A DNA stretch of 64,000 nt from Glycomyces xiaoerkulensis (GTDB lineage Bacteria > Actinomycetota > Actinomycetes > Mycobacteriales > Micromonosporaceae). The notes under the pieces were generated by a model. It ran no database searches. It was given only the letters and a program-made list of their open reading frames with translations, and was not told where the DNA came from. Location: contig NZ_PGGV01000032.1 of NCBI RefSeq assembly GCF_002798405.1, positions 1 through 64,000 of the forward strand. The letters run 5' to 3'. Below, piece by piece: positions 54,988 through 63,803 of this stretch; the stretch's first letter is position 1, and each line of letters starts with the position of its first letter. The position numbers were made by a program, and so were the translations under genes.

Positions 54988-55101
54988 TGACGCTCCTTGG
55001 ACGGTCTGAACCGGTTCAGTGTGCCATCCGGGGCGGACCGCTGAGCCGCCCGTTCCCACCGGGTGAACCGAGGTGGCGGTAGGGCATGCAAGACTATTGG
55101 C

Positions 55102-56190
55102 ATGCTTCACGCGGTGGTCCCCGCAGGCGGCTCAGGAACCCGGCTCTGGCCCCTGTCGCGCGCACAGCGGCCCAAGTTCCTGCTGCCCCTGACCGGTTCC
55201 GACTCCTCCCTGCTCCAGGCCACGGTCGAGCGGGTGCGCACGCTGTCGGCTCCCGACCACGTGTACGTGGTCACCGGCACCGCGCACGCGGTGGACGTGG
55301 CCCGGCAGTTGCCGGACGTGCCCGGGGACAACATCCTGGTCGAGCCGTCGCCGCGCGACTCGGCGGCCGCGATCAGCCTCGCCGCCGCCGTGATCGCCGA
55401 GCGCGACCCGGAGGCGATCATGGGCGCGTTCGCCGCCGACCACCTGGTCCCCGACGGCAAGGCCTTCGCCCAGACCGTCGAGCGCGCGATGGAGCTGGCC
55501 GAGAGCGGCCTGCTCATGACCATCGGCATCACCCCCACCGGGCCCGACACCGGCTACGGCTACCTGCGGCTCGGCTCCGAGGTCGGCCCCGGCTACCACC
55601 TCGACGCGTTCGTGGAGAAGCCCGACCAGGTCTCGGCGGTGGAGTACGTCTCGGCCGGGAACTACCTGTGGAACGCCGGCATGTTCGTCTGGCGCGTCGA
55701 CGTCTTCCTGGAGGAGCTCGCCCGTCACCGACCGGCCCTCCACGAGACGGTCCGGACCCTCGCCGCGGCGTGGGACACCAACGGCCGGGACGCCCTGTTC
55801 GCGAAGCTGTGGCCGACCCTGGAGAAGATCTCGGTCGACTACGCGGTGATGGAGCCGGCCGCGGCCTCCGGCAAGGTCGGCGTCGTCCCCGGCGACTTCG
55901 ACTGGCACGACGTGGGCGACTACAACACCCTCGGCCATGTCCTCAAGGCCGCCGACCGGGTCGGCAACGTCGTGGTCCGGGCCTCGGGCGCCGGCGAGGC
56001 GCACCTGACCGAGTCGAAGCGGAACGTGGTGGTGCCGGCCGCCGGGCGGCTGGTGGCCGCCGTAGGGGTCGACGATCTCATCATCGTCGACACCCCCGAC
56101 GCGGTGCTGGTGTGCCCGCGCGACCGGGCCCAAGAGGTCAAGGGCGTGGTGGAGGAACTCAAGGAGGGCGCCAGAGGCGATCTGGTGTAA
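55102..56190 (+). CDS. manC: Mannose-1-phosphate guanylyltransferase
   Basis: 362 residues. The nucleotidyltransferase signature is VVPAGGSGTRLWPLSRAQRPKF, with the metal-binding AFAADHLV, the sugar-site FVEKPD and GNYLWNAGMFVWR, and FDWHDVGDYNTL. It makes GDP-mannose from mannose-1-phosphate and GTP for mannosylated glycans and lipids. It opens the mannose block, whose gene order matches the manC-whiB2-manB-manA region of mycobacteria. It is the short single-domain form without a fused isomerase. Confidence 0.94.
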   Translation: MLHAVVPAGGSGTRLWPLSRAQRPKFLLPLTGSDSSLLQATVERVRTLSAPDHVYVVTGTAHAVDVARQLPDVPGDNILVEPSPRDSAAAISLAAAVIAERDPEAIMGAFAADHLVPDGKAFAQTVERAMELAESGLLMTIGITPTGPDTGYGYLRLGSEVGPGYHLDAFVEKPDQVSAVEYVSAGNYLWNAGMFVWRVDVFLEELARHRPALHETVRTLAAAWDTNGRDALFAKLWPTLEKISVDYAVMEPAAASGKVGVVPGDFDWHDVGDYNTLGHVLKAADRVGNVVVRASGAGEAHLTESKRNVVVPAAGRLVAAVGVDDLIIVDTPDAVLVCPRDRAQEVKGVVEELKEGARGDLV

Positions 56191-56198
56191 TACCGGCC

Positions 56199-56708
56199 AT
56201 GCCGTCACCGCAACGCCTCCGCACGACTGTCGCCGGTCTCCTGCTGTGCGGCGCGGCGGTCTTCATCGCCGTGGCCGCCTCCGAGTGGCTCGTCGGCGCC
56301 GGAGCCGATCCCCGTGACGACGTCTTCAGCCGGGCCGCCGGGATCGAGTTCACCGACACCGCGAGGCGGACGCTGTTCTCCGTGGTGCCGGTCGCGGCTC
56401 CGGCGCTCGCGGCGTGGCTGGTCCCCGGAAGAGTGATTCGGCGTCTCGCCCGGGTCCTCTACGCGGTCTATCTCGTTATCGGAGTGCTGCTGGCGTTGTC
56501 GGCGGCGAAATACGGATTCGACCAGCAGGCGCAACTGGAGAGCCTGGGGCGGGCCTGGGTCGAGCCCCGGTCGGCGGTCGAGCGGCTCCTGCTCGACGCG
56601 GCGTGGCTGACCCTGGCGGTCGCCGGGTGGCTCTCCCTGCGATGGAACGGAAAACGTGAAGGCAACTCCACAAGGCCGGAAGGCGCCCCGCGGCCCCCGG
56701 AGGACTGA
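56199..56708 (+). CDS. Small multi-pass membrane protein, unrecognised
   Basis: 169 residues, 8 bases after manC. Four hydrophobic segments (TTVAGLLLCGAAVFIAVAA, LFSVVPVAAPALAAWLV, VLYAVYLVIGVLLALSA, LLLDAAWLTLAVAGWLSL), with a basic, probably cytoplasmic tail. No family signature. Probably co-transcribed with manC. Confidence 0.75.
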   Translation: MPSPQRLRTTVAGLLLCGAAVFIAVAASEWLVGAGADPRDDVFSRAAGIEFTDTARRTLFSVVPVAAPALAAWLVPGRVIRRLARVLYAVYLVIGVLLALSAAKYGFDQQAQLESLGRAWVEPRSAVERLLLDAAWLTLAVAGWLSLRWNGKREGNSTRPEGAPRPPED

Positions 56709-57017
56709 GTCCGAGGGGTCCTTCCATCGCCGACATCACCGTGCGCTATCGTCTGATAGCGAAACGTTACCGAATAGCGACGGACGCTCATCGTCCATTA
56801 GAGATGAGTCTTGGCGGTGCGGCCCCGATTTCGGGCCGCCCGCGGGCACAGGTACCGGGCGGATGCGCGCCGCCGGCGGCGACGCGGGAACGGGGCCGCA
56901 CGCGCGACAGGGGAAGGAAGCGCGTCCGGACTACGGATCCGACTTCCGGTGCCGTGCCGATGATTGCAAGGGGGGAGCACCGGTACCGCCGGTGCGCACA
57001 CGAGGAGGCGGACGTAT
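56709..57017. promoter_or_regulatory. whiB2 upstream region with a 7-bp inverted repeat
   Basis: 309 bases without a gene. CGCTATC-GTCT-GATAGCG (56744-56761) is a compact palindrome about 260 bases before whiB2, and AT-rich sequence follows it (GCGAAACGTTACCGAATAG). Promoter and regulator sites for whiB2 are expected here. whiB genes are usually controlled by several regulators, but no specific box was identified. Confidence 0.45.
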
Positions 57018-57446
57018 ATGGACGGCCGTGACTACCTGGCCGACCTGTTGGGGAACGTTCCGGAATGGCAGGCACGCGCGCTCTGCGCGCAGACCGACCC
57101 GGAGGCGTTCTTCCCCGAAAAAGGAGGATCGACGCGCGATGCGAAGCGCATCTGCGCCAGATGCGAAGTCAAAGAGAACTGTCTGCAGTACGCGCTCGAG
57201 CACGATGAGCGGTTCGGTATCTGGGGCGGGCTCTCGGAGCGAGAACGCCGCAAGATCAAGCGGCAGGCCCGAGAAGCGGCCCGGCGCCGCGCCGAACGCG
57301 CGGCGCCCGTGGTGGTGTGCTTCCCGACCCCGATGATCAACCCCGATCTGGAGCCGCAGACCGCGCTCCCCGAACCGGCGTCCGCGGAACCGGTGCTGGA
57401 GCAACTGGTCGAGTCCGGACGCGAACGCGTCCCGGTGGCGGCCTGA
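57018..57446 (+). CDS. whiB2: WhiB-family iron-sulfur regulator (WhiB2/WhmD type)
   Basis: 142 residues. ATG 57018 with GAGGAGG upstream. The four cluster-binding Cys are present: ALCAQTDPE, then the pair in RICARCEVKENCLQ. The turn FGIWGGLSERERR is followed by basic DNA-contacting residues (KIKRQAREAARRRAERA). The C-terminal 45 residues are Pro/Glu-rich. WhiB2/WhmD proteins control septation and cell division. Its position between manC and manB is the conserved location in actinobacteria. Confidence 0.95.
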   Translation: MDGRDYLADLLGNVPEWQARALCAQTDPEAFFPEKGGSTRDAKRICARCEVKENCLQYALEHDERFGIWGGLSERERRKIKRQAREAARRRAERAAPVVVCFPTPMINPDLEPQTALPEPASAEPVLEQLVESGRERVPVAA

Positions 57447-57468
57447 CGAAGGGACCCGACTGAACGCG

Positions 57469-57498
57469 AAGGGGCAGGACGCACGCGTCCTGCCCCTT
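57469..57498. terminator. Bidirectional terminator, 12-bp stem
   Basis: AAGGGGCAGGAC (57469-57480), loop GCACGC, GTCCTGCCCCTT (57487-57498). It lies between convergent whiB2 and the metallopeptidase-like gene, directly abutting the latter's stop codon. Confidence 0.85.
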
Positions 57499-57930
57499 TC
57501 AAGGCTCCAGGTTCCCCGGCGGCAGGTTCAGCAGCGACACCAGCAGCTCCGCCAGGACGCTGCGCACCAGCATCTCCAGCTCCAGCCGGCCGTCGACCCG
57601 CAGCTCGATCGGCCGGCGGTACACCACGATCCGCGGCGCAGCCGCGGTCGTGCCCGGCTGGGCCGGGTAGAGCTTGGCCAGCGGCACCCCGCGGTCCTCG
57701 ACGATGTCGGCGTCGTAGACGTGCATCGGCGGCGGCACCTCGTCGACGGCGAACTCGATGTGCCCCAGGCTCGCCGAATGCGCCCCGAGAGTGTCGGCCA
57801 GGTGCCGCTCGATCGCCACCACCGTGTCCATCACCAGGAAGTCGAACTCCTGGGCGGGAGTGCGCCGCATCGGCAGCGCGCTCGGCGCCAGTGGTCCGCG
57901 CATGCCACGCCCGTGGCGATCTCTCCGCAT
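57499..57930 (-). CDS. Metallopeptidase-family (zincin-like) protein, Rv3259 type
   Basis: 143 residues. Conserved features: GMRGPLAPSALPMRRTPAQEFD, IEFAVDEVPP, PRIVVYRRPIELRV and the C-terminal helix LEMLVRSVLAELLVSLLNL. Members normally carry an HExxH-like zinc helix, but here the corresponding stretch (VRSVLAELL) has no His-Glu pair, so peptidase activity is doubtful. Its place next to whiB2 and the DUF3499 gene is conserved. Function unknown. Confidence 0.85.
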   Translation of the reverse strand: MRRDRHGRGMRGPLAPSALPMRRTPAQEFDFLVMDTVVAIERHLADTLGAHSASLGHIEFAVDEVPPPMHVYDADIVEDRGVPLAKLYPAQPGTTAAAPRIVVYRRPIELRVDGRLELEMLVRSVLAELLVSLLNLPPGNLEP

Positions 57931-58009
57931 GCGCCCACCATAGCGACCGGGCCGCGGTCTCACTGCTCAGCGCCACCGTGTCCGGCACCACGAGTGGTAG
58001 TTTCGTGGG

Positions 58010-58414
58010 GTGAGGTCGGATCGGCGTTGCTCCCGGAACGGCTGCCGCCAGCCGGCGGTGGCCACTTTGACGTATATCTACTCGGACTCGACCGCTGTGG
58101 TCGGCCCGCTCGCGACCACCCGCGAGCCCCACAGCTACGACCTGTGCGATGCGCACGGGCGTCGACTCACCGTGCCCCACGGATGGGAGCTGGTCCGCCA
58201 CCAGGGCGACTACACCGCGCCCATGCCGACCGACGACGATCTGGTGGCCCTGGCCAACGCCGTCCGCGAGGCCGCCTCCGGCGACCGGGTCGAGCCCGAG
58301 CCGCCGGCACCCGACCCCGGTCGGCGCCAAGGCTTCCGAGGATCGCCCCCACCGCCGATGAGTGCGCGGGGTCACCTACGGGTGGTGTCGGGCGACGACG
58401 AAACGCACCGCTAG
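58010..58414 (+). CDS. DUF3499 family protein
   Basis: 134 residues from GTG 58010. Two N-terminal Cys (RRCSRNGCRQPAVATLTYIYSD, split) and the later CDAHGRRLTVPHGWELV, with His, resemble a small zinc site. A Pro-rich linker and a short C-terminal block (SARGHLRVVSG) follow. Actinobacteria-specific family, encoded beside manB in the same order as in mycobacteria. Function unknown. Divergent from the metallopeptidase-like gene (79-base gap). Confidence 0.9.
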   Translation: MRSDRRCSRNGCRQPAVATLTYIYSDSTAVVGPLATTREPHSYDLCDAHGRRLTVPHGWELVRHQGDYTAPMPTDDDLVALANAVREAASGDRVEPEPPAPDPGRRQGFRGSPPPPMSARGHLRVVSGDDETHR

Positions 58415-58463
58415 TCTCGACATTGTTCACCGGCCCACCTTTGTGAAAGGCGGACGCACTCCA

Positions 58464-59843
58464 GTGGCTCCCCAGCTCAGTGAAATCGTGAAGGCCTACG
58501 ACGTCCGCGGACTCGTCGGCTCGCAACTGACCGCCGAGGTCATGGAGGCGATCGGCGCGGCCGCCGTCGCCGTGACCGGCGAGCGCAGGTGGGCGGTGGG
58601 CCACGACATGCGCGACTCGGGCCCCGGATTCGCCGCCGCCTTCGCCCGGGGCGCCACCGCCGCCGGCGCCGACGTCGTCGAGGCCGGGCTGTGCTCGACC
58701 GACATGCTCTACTACATCGCCGGCGCCCGCGACGTGGCCGGAGCGATGTTCACCGCCAGCCACAACCCGGCCGAGTACAACGGGCTGAAGATGTGCCTGC
58801 CGGCCGCCAGACCCGTCGGCCTCGACACCGGGCTGGCCGACATCCGCGACCGCGCCCAGGCGATCCTCGACGGCGAGCCCGCCCCGCGGGCGGACCGGCC
58901 CGGGACGGCGACCGGACAGGACTTCCTGGCCGGATACGCCGCCTACATGCGCGGCCTGGTCGACCTGTCGGGCATCAGACCGCTCAAGGTGGTCGTCGAC
59001 GCCGGCAACGGCATGGGCGGGCACACCGTCCCGGCCGTGCTCGGCGACCGGCTCCTCGAGGCCCTCCCGCTGGAGATCGACCCGCTCTACTTCGAACTCG
59101 ACGGGACCTTCCCCAACCACGAGGCCAACCCGCTCGAACCGGCCAACATCGTCGACCTGCAGGCCCGCGTCCGCCGGACCGGCGCCGACCTCGGACTGGC
59201 CTTCGACGGCGACGCCGACCGCTGCTTCGTCGTCGACGCCGCCGGCGACCCGGTCACGCCCTCGTCGATCACTGCGCTCATCGCCGCCCGGGAGCTGGCG
59301 AAGCACCCCGGCGACGCCATCTGCCACAACCTCATCTGCTCCAGGGCCGTACCCGAGATCATCGCCGAGCACGGCGGCCGGCCGCTGCGCACCCGCGTCG
59401 GCCACTCCTACATCAAGGCCGTCATGGCCGACCAGGACGCCGTATTCGGGGGCGAGCACTCCGGCCACTACTACTTCCGCGAATTCTGGTTCGCCGACAC
59501 CGGCATGCTGGCGGCCATGCACGTCCTGGCCGCCCTCGGCGGCTCGGACAAGCCGCTCGCCGAACTGTCCGAGGAGTTCGTCCGCTACGTCCCCAGCGGC
59601 GAGATCAACTCCAAGGTCGCCGACGCGAACTCCAAGATCGAGGAGGTCGCCGCCCACTACGACGCCCAGGACGGGGCCGGGACCGACCGCCTCGACGGCC
59701 TCACCGTCACCCTCCCGGACGGCGCCTGGGCGAACCTGCGCCCCTCCAACACCGAACCGCTGCTGCGACTCAACGCCGAGGGCCCCGACCAGGCCTCGAT
59801 GGAGCGGCTGCGGGACGACATCCTCCGCATCGTAAGGAACTAG
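58464..59843 (+). CDS. manB: Phosphomannomutase/phosphoglucomutase
   Basis: 459 residues. GTG 58464 is preferred: the homologous start is QLSEIVKAYDVRG, and a GAAAGGCGG stretch lies upstream. The phospho-Ser loop is MFTASHNPAEYNGLK, the metal-binding loop is LAFDGDADRCFVVD, the sugar-binding loop is GGEHSGHYYF, and the phosphate-binding loop near the end is RPSNTEPLLRL. It interconverts mannose-6- and mannose-1-phosphate and may also act on glucose. It probably heads an operon with the Trm112-like, SIS and manA genes. Confidence 0.95.
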   Translation: MAPQLSEIVKAYDVRGLVGSQLTAEVMEAIGAAAVAVTGERRWAVGHDMRDSGPGFAAAFARGATAAGADVVEAGLCSTDMLYYIAGARDVAGAMFTASHNPAEYNGLKMCLPAARPVGLDTGLADIRDRAQAILDGEPAPRADRPGTATGQDFLAGYAAYMRGLVDLSGIRPLKVVVDAGNGMGGHTVPAVLGDRLLEALPLEIDPLYFELDGTFPNHEANPLEPANIVDLQARVRRTGADLGLAFDGDADRCFVVDAAGDPVTPSSITALIAARELAKHPGDAICHNLICSRAVPEIIAEHGGRPLRTRVGHSYIKAVMADQDAVFGGEHSGHYYFREFWFADTGMLAAMHVLAALGGSDKPLAELSEEFVRYVPSGEINSKVADANSKIEEVAAHYDAQDGAGTDRLDGLTVTLPDGAWANLRPSNTEPLLRLNAEGPDQASMERLRDDILRIVRN

Positions 59844-59846
59844 ACC

Positions 59847-60023
59847 ATGCCCGTTACCCCCGCACCCGTGCTCCTCGAGCTGCTGCGCTGCCCCGAACCC
59901 CACCACGCGCCGCTCACCTACGACCGCGAGGCCAACTGCCTCACCTGCTCTCAGTGCGAAAAGGTGTTCCGGGTCGAGGACGGCATCCCCGTGATGCTCC
60001 TCGACTCGACGAAGGAGGAATAG
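59847..60023 (+). CDS. Trm112-like zinc-ribbon protein (UPF0434)
   Basis: 58 residues, 3 bases after manB. The zinc ribbon is visible: LRCPEPHH, then CLTCSQCEKVFRVEDGIPVML. Trm112-type proteins stabilise and activate methyltransferase partners. No methyltransferase is adjacent, so its partner is unknown. The gene is conserved at this place in actinobacteria. Confidence 0.9.
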   Translation: MPVTPAPVLLELLRCPEPHHAPLTYDREANCLTCSQCEKVFRVEDGIPVMLLDSTKEE

Positions 60024-60028
60024 ACGGC

Positions 60029-61225
60029 ATGGGACCAGACGACGACGGCGTGGCAGGCATCACCGGCGACCGCCGGGCCGATGAGGCCCGGATCTCCGGT
60101 GAGCTGAGCGACGCCAGCAATCCCGGCGGCTCCCTGTGGGCCCTGGCCTCGGCGGGCCCGCAGCTCAGGGAATCGGCCGCGCTCGCGGCCGACGCGGGCC
60201 TCGGGGTGCTCGCCGACGAGGGCCGCCCCCGTGCGGTGGTCGTGGCCGGCGTCGGCACCGCCGCGCGCACCGGCGACATCCTCTCCACCGTGGCCGGCCC
60301 CCGCTGCCCCGTTCCCGTCCTCGGCCACCGCTCCGCCGGCGTGCCCGGGTGGGTCGGCGCGGCCGACGTCGTGCTCGCCGTATCGGCCTCCGGCCGCTCC
60401 CCCGAGGCGCTCGCCGCCGCCGAGGCGGCCGCCCGCCGCGGCGCCAGACTGGTCGCCGTCGGCGCCCCCGACTCCGAGCTCCAGGCCGTCGCCGAGCGCG
60501 CCCGCTCGCCGTACGTGGCCGTCCCGCGCCGCGCCCCCGCGCGGCTGAGCCTCTGGGCGCTGACCGTGCCGGTGCTCCTGGCCGCCCGCGAACTCGGCCT
60601 GGTCCAGATGCCCGAGGCCGACATCGCCGAGACCGCCGCGCGCCTCGACGACGACGCCGAACGGTGCCGGGCCGGGGCCGACGCCTGGGTCAACCCCGCC
60701 AAGGAGCTGGCCATGAACCTGGCCGGGTCGATCCCGGTGATCTGGGGGTCGAGCCCGCTGGCCGGGGTCGCCGCCCGCCGCTTCGGCGACATGCTCGCCG
60801 CCAACGCGCGCTATCCGGTCGTCTCCGGCGAGCTCGGCGAGGTCGGCCGCGGCCGCGTCGGCCTGCTCGACGGCGTCTTCGGCTCGCTCGCCGAAGGCGA
60901 GAGGGACATCTTCGCCGACGAGGAGGAGGGGGATTCGCCCACGCGCCTGCGGATCGTCCTGATGCGCGACGACGGCCTCGACGGCGACGACACCACCCCC
61001 AAGCCCGACACCCGCCGCGCCGACGCCGTCGCCAAACTCGCCGAACGCCGCGGCGTGCGCTGCGACGTCATGCCCGCCGAGGGCGGCTGCGCCCTCGAGC
61101 GCCTGGCCTCGCTGATCGCCGTCCCCGACTTCGCCTCGGTCTACCTCGCGCTCGCCCACGGCCTCGACCCGATGCGGGTACCGGCCGTCGCCGAGATGAA
61201 AGAGGAGGCCGTCGGCGGCGAGTAG
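60029..61225 (+). CDS. SIS-domain protein (Rv3256c type, PGI/PMI-like)
   Basis: 398 residues. ATG 60029 with GAAGGAGG upstream. It carries a SIS/PGI-like fold, with DVVLAVSASGRSPEALAAAEAAARRG as the sugar-phosphate-binding loop and VIWGSSPLAGVAARRFGDML in the second half. An acidic insert (FADEEEGDS) lies near residue 300. The C-terminal half resembles the bacterial phosphoglucose/phosphomannose isomerase C-domain. Set between manB and manA, it could be an auxiliary isomerase or regulator, but activity is unproven in this family. Confidence 0.88.
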   Translation: MGPDDDGVAGITGDRRADEARISGELSDASNPGGSLWALASAGPQLRESAALAADAGLGVLADEGRPRAVVVAGVGTAARTGDILSTVAGPRCPVPVLGHRSAGVPGWVGAADVVLAVSASGRSPEALAAAEAAARRGARLVAVGAPDSELQAVAERARSPYVAVPRRAPARLSLWALTVPVLLAARELGLVQMPEADIAETAARLDDDAERCRAGADAWVNPAKELAMNLAGSIPVIWGSSPLAGVAARRFGDMLAANARYPVVSGELGEVGRGRVGLLDGVFGSLAEGERDIFADEEEGDSPTRLRIVLMRDDGLDGDDTTPKPDTRRADAVAKLAERRGVRCDVMPAEGGCALERLASLIAVPDFASVYLALAHGLDPMRVPAVAEMKEEAVGGE

Positions 61226-61285
61226 CAGCGCCGGACGAGCCGTTACAGTTGGTCCACCGGATTCATACAGTGACGAGGAGCGGAC

Positions 61286-62434
61286 GTGCAGGGGCTTGAC
61301 GGCGTCATCCGCAACTACGCGTGGGGTTCACAGGTTGACATCGCCAGACTCCAGGGGCGCACCTACCCCGCCGAGATGCCCGAGGCCGAAGAGTGGTTCG
61401 GCGCCCATCCCACCGCCCCGTCGATCCTCGACGACGGCCGCCCGCTCGACGACGCCATCGCCTCCGAGCCGGCGCACCTGCTCGGCCGCCGCGTGCTCGA
61501 CGGCTTCGGCCCGCGCCTGCCGTTCCTGATCAAACTGCTCGCCGCCGACCAGCCGCTGTCGCTCCAGGCCCACCCGAACTCCCGCCAGGCGCACTCGGGC
61601 CACCAGCGGGAGCTGCGCATCGGCATCGACGCGGCCTACCGCAACTACGTCGACGGCAACCACAAGCCCGAACTGATCGTCGCGCTCACCGACTTCCGGG
61701 CCCTGTGCGGTTTCCGGAAGCCGGAACGGGCGGCCGACCTCATCGCCGCCCTCGGCGTCGCCGGGCTGGAGGGCCTGGTCGCGACGCTGCGCGACCCGCG
61801 CGGGGGCCTCAGGCGGGCCGTCACCGACCTGCTGGCGATGAGCCGGGACGAATGCCGCGACCTGATCGACCAGTCCGTCAAGTCCGCCACCGAGATCGGC
61901 GCCGCCGACGCGGCCGACCTGACCGAGCTGGCCCACTACTACCCCGACGACCCGGGCGTGCTGGTGAGCATGCTGCTCAACCACGTCACGCTCCGGCCGG
62001 GCGAGGCGGTCTACATGCCGGCCGGGAACCTCCACGCCTACCTCGACGGCTTCGGCGTGGAGATCATGGCCGCCAGCGACAACGTCCTGCGCGGCGGCCT
62101 GACCAGCAAGCGCATCGACGTGCCGGAACTGCTGCGGGTCCTGGACTTCCGGGCCATGGACGAGCCGCGTGCGCGCAGCCGGGACGCCGGGCCGGTGCGG
62201 ACCTGGCCGGTCCCGATCGACGACTTCTCGCTGCGGCGCATCGAGGTCGGGACCGAGGAGCGGGCGCTGGACCTCGACGGGCCGCGGATCTGCCTGTGCA
62301 CCGGCGGGTCGGTGACCGTGGCCGACGACGAGGGCGGGTACGAGCTGTCGCCCGGCCGGGCCGCGTTCTCGGCGGCCACGGCCGGACGGCTCCGGGCCTC
62401 GGGGTCCGGCGAGCTGTTCGTGGCCTCGGTGTAG
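61286..62434 (+). CDS. manA: Mannose-6-phosphate isomerase, class I
   Basis: 382 residues. GTG 61286 with GAGGAG upstream. Opens with the family's GVIRNYAWGS. The zinc site is in LSLQAHPNSRQAHSG (Gln-x-His) with a Glu in NHKPEL. The catalytic region PGEAVYMPAGNLHAYLDGFGVEIMA and NVLRGGLTSKRID are intact. It interconverts fructose-6-phosphate and mannose-6-phosphate, feeding ManB and ManC. Last gene of the mannose operon. Confidence 0.95.
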   Translation: MQGLDGVIRNYAWGSQVDIARLQGRTYPAEMPEAEEWFGAHPTAPSILDDGRPLDDAIASEPAHLLGRRVLDGFGPRLPFLIKLLAADQPLSLQAHPNSRQAHSGHQRELRIGIDAAYRNYVDGNHKPELIVALTDFRALCGFRKPERAADLIAALGVAGLEGLVATLRDPRGGLRRAVTDLLAMSRDECRDLIDQSVKSATEIGAADAADLTELAHYYPDDPGVLVSMLLNHVTLRPGEAVYMPAGNLHAYLDGFGVEIMAASDNVLRGGLTSKRIDVPELLRVLDFRAMDEPRARSRDAGPVRTWPVPIDDFSLRRIEVGTEERALDLDGPRICLCTGGSVTVADDEGGYELSPGRAAFSAATAGRLRASGSGELFVASV

Positions 62435-62441
62435 GCCCGTA

Positions 62442-63473
62442 CTAGGCGAGCTTCTTCTGGACCGCGAGCTCGCGGAAGAACGGCCGGTAGCCGATCGCCT
62501 CGTTGATGTCGATCATGTGGCTGTTGACCTCGGCGTTCCAGGTGATCACGTAGCGGACCATCGGCCGGTGGCGGCGCAGGCGGCGCTGGTTGGCGATCTT
62601 GAGGACCGTGCCGAGGCGCCTGCCGCGGTGCCCGGGGTCGACGATGGTGTCCCCCTGCCAGACCGAGTCCTCGTCGCCGGGGTCGACCCGGATGGAGGTG
62701 TAGCCGGCGACCTGGCCGGAGGCCGCGTGCCGCACGGCCGCGGCGATCTCGAGCGCCCCGTGCTCGCGTCGGACCCGCTCGTCGTCGCGGATCCGGTCGA
62801 CGTCGTAGACGGCCGGGCGGATGTCCAGCTCGCCGATGGGCGGGTCGGTCCACATGCGGGCCTCCATGCGGGCGACGCCCTCGGCGACGTCGTCGGGGAC
62901 CCGGTCGGTCCATTCGACCAGCTCGTAGCCTTCGGCCCACTTCCAGGCCGCGGCGTAGCGCTCGGTGAGCTCGCCCTCGTCGACGCCGGTCAGGTCGTTG
63001 CGGCGGCAGATCTCGGTGTCGCCCACGGCATAGCCGTGCTTCGCGGCGAAGTGCTTCCCGGGCGTCTCGGCCCCGGGCCGGCCGAAGATCTCGTCGACGG
63101 CGTAGGCGATGACGGTGTCGCGCCCGTTGCGCTTGACGCGCTCCTCGAGGAACTGGAGCAGGCGGGTGCCGACGCCGTCGCGCCGGCGGTCCGGACGGAC
63201 CTCCAGGTCGCACTCGGCCATGTGCCGGTTGTCCTTCTCGAACATGTGCAGGGTGATATGGCCGGCCACGTCGCCGTCGGCCACGGCGGCCCAGCGCTCG
63301 ATCTTCATCGAGGCGGGCGCGGAGAGCAGGCGCAGCCGCGAGGCGGCCGGATTCGGCTCCGGGAAGCCCGCAAGGTCCCGGCGGACGGCGGCGGTCTGCT
63401 GGTCGATCCAGGAGCGGACGAGATCGCCGTCGGCCGGATCAATCGGTACCAGGGTTATGTCGGGATTGCTCAC
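62442..63473 (-). CDS. Double GNAT-domain acetyltransferase
   Basis: 343 residues from GTG 63473. The first GNAT domain has the acetyl-CoA loop LEVRPDRRRDGVGTRLLQFL and a GKHFAAKHGY end. The second has VDPGHRGRRLGTVLKIANQRRLRR and a DINEAIGYRPFFRE end. This resembles mycothiol-synthase-like or antibiotic-acetylating double-GNAT proteins; the substrate is unknown. Convergent with manA across only 7 bases. Confidence 0.88.
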   Translation of the reverse strand: MSNPDITLVPIDPADGDLVRSWIDQQTAAVRRDLAGFPEPNPAASRLRLLSAPASMKIERWAAVADGDVAGHITLHMFEKDNRHMAECDLEVRPDRRRDGVGTRLLQFLEERVKRNGRDTVIAYAVDEIFGRPGAETPGKHFAAKHGYAVGDTEICRRNDLTGVDEGELTERYAAAWKWAEGYELVEWTDRVPDDVAEGVARMEARMWTDPPIGELDIRPAVYDVDRIRDDERVRREHGALEIAAAVRHAASGQVAGYTSIRVDPGDEDSVWQGDTIVDPGHRGRRLGTVLKIANQRRLRRHRPMVRYVITWNAEVNSHMIDINEAIGYRPFFRELAVQKKLA

Positions 63474-63560
63474 AACGACGACGATTCCGGAAAGCGGGGG
63501 GCCGCGCAATCGGATTACCGGCGTGTCGGGGCGGTGTCGGAGGGCGCCGGACGCAAAAAT

Positions 63561-63592
63561 GTGCCGGGCGGCCACCCCAGACCGCCCGGCAC
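63561..63592. terminator. 11-bp hairpin upstream of ahcY
   Basis: GTGCCGGGCGG (63561-63571) and CCGCCCGGCAC (63582-63592), loop of 10 bases. It lies in the gap between the divergent GNAT and ahcY genes. Confidence 0.6.
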
Positions 63593-63723
63593 TCCCCCCG
63601 GTTTGGTTCCCCCGCGCGTCACCTGCGATGTTCTGCGACCTATACCGGCCGCCGCACCGCTGTGACGCTGCGTATCTGCAATATTACCCACCGCCCCACG
63701 AGTGTCAAGCCGAAACGGGGATT

Positions 63724-63747
63724 GACACGGATTATTTTTTCCGTGTC
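63724..63747. promoter_or_regulatory. Hairpin with T-rich loop in the ahcY leader
   Basis: GACACGG (63724-63730) and CCGTGTC (63741-63747) enclose ATTATTTTTT. It lies 57 bases before the ahcY start, unusually AT-rich for this genome. It may be a promoter element or a leader structure. It does not by itself show a known riboswitch fold. Confidence 0.4.
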
Positions 63748-63803
63748 CTGTCACACCACGGCGCTGTAAGTCCCGCTCAGGCGCGGCGCGTAGCATTTTC
63801 CAC

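Noticed and set aside
63474-63803. SAH riboswitch before ahcY
   Set aside because: Hairpins are present, but the conserved core of the known SAH riboswitch could not be recognised by eye.
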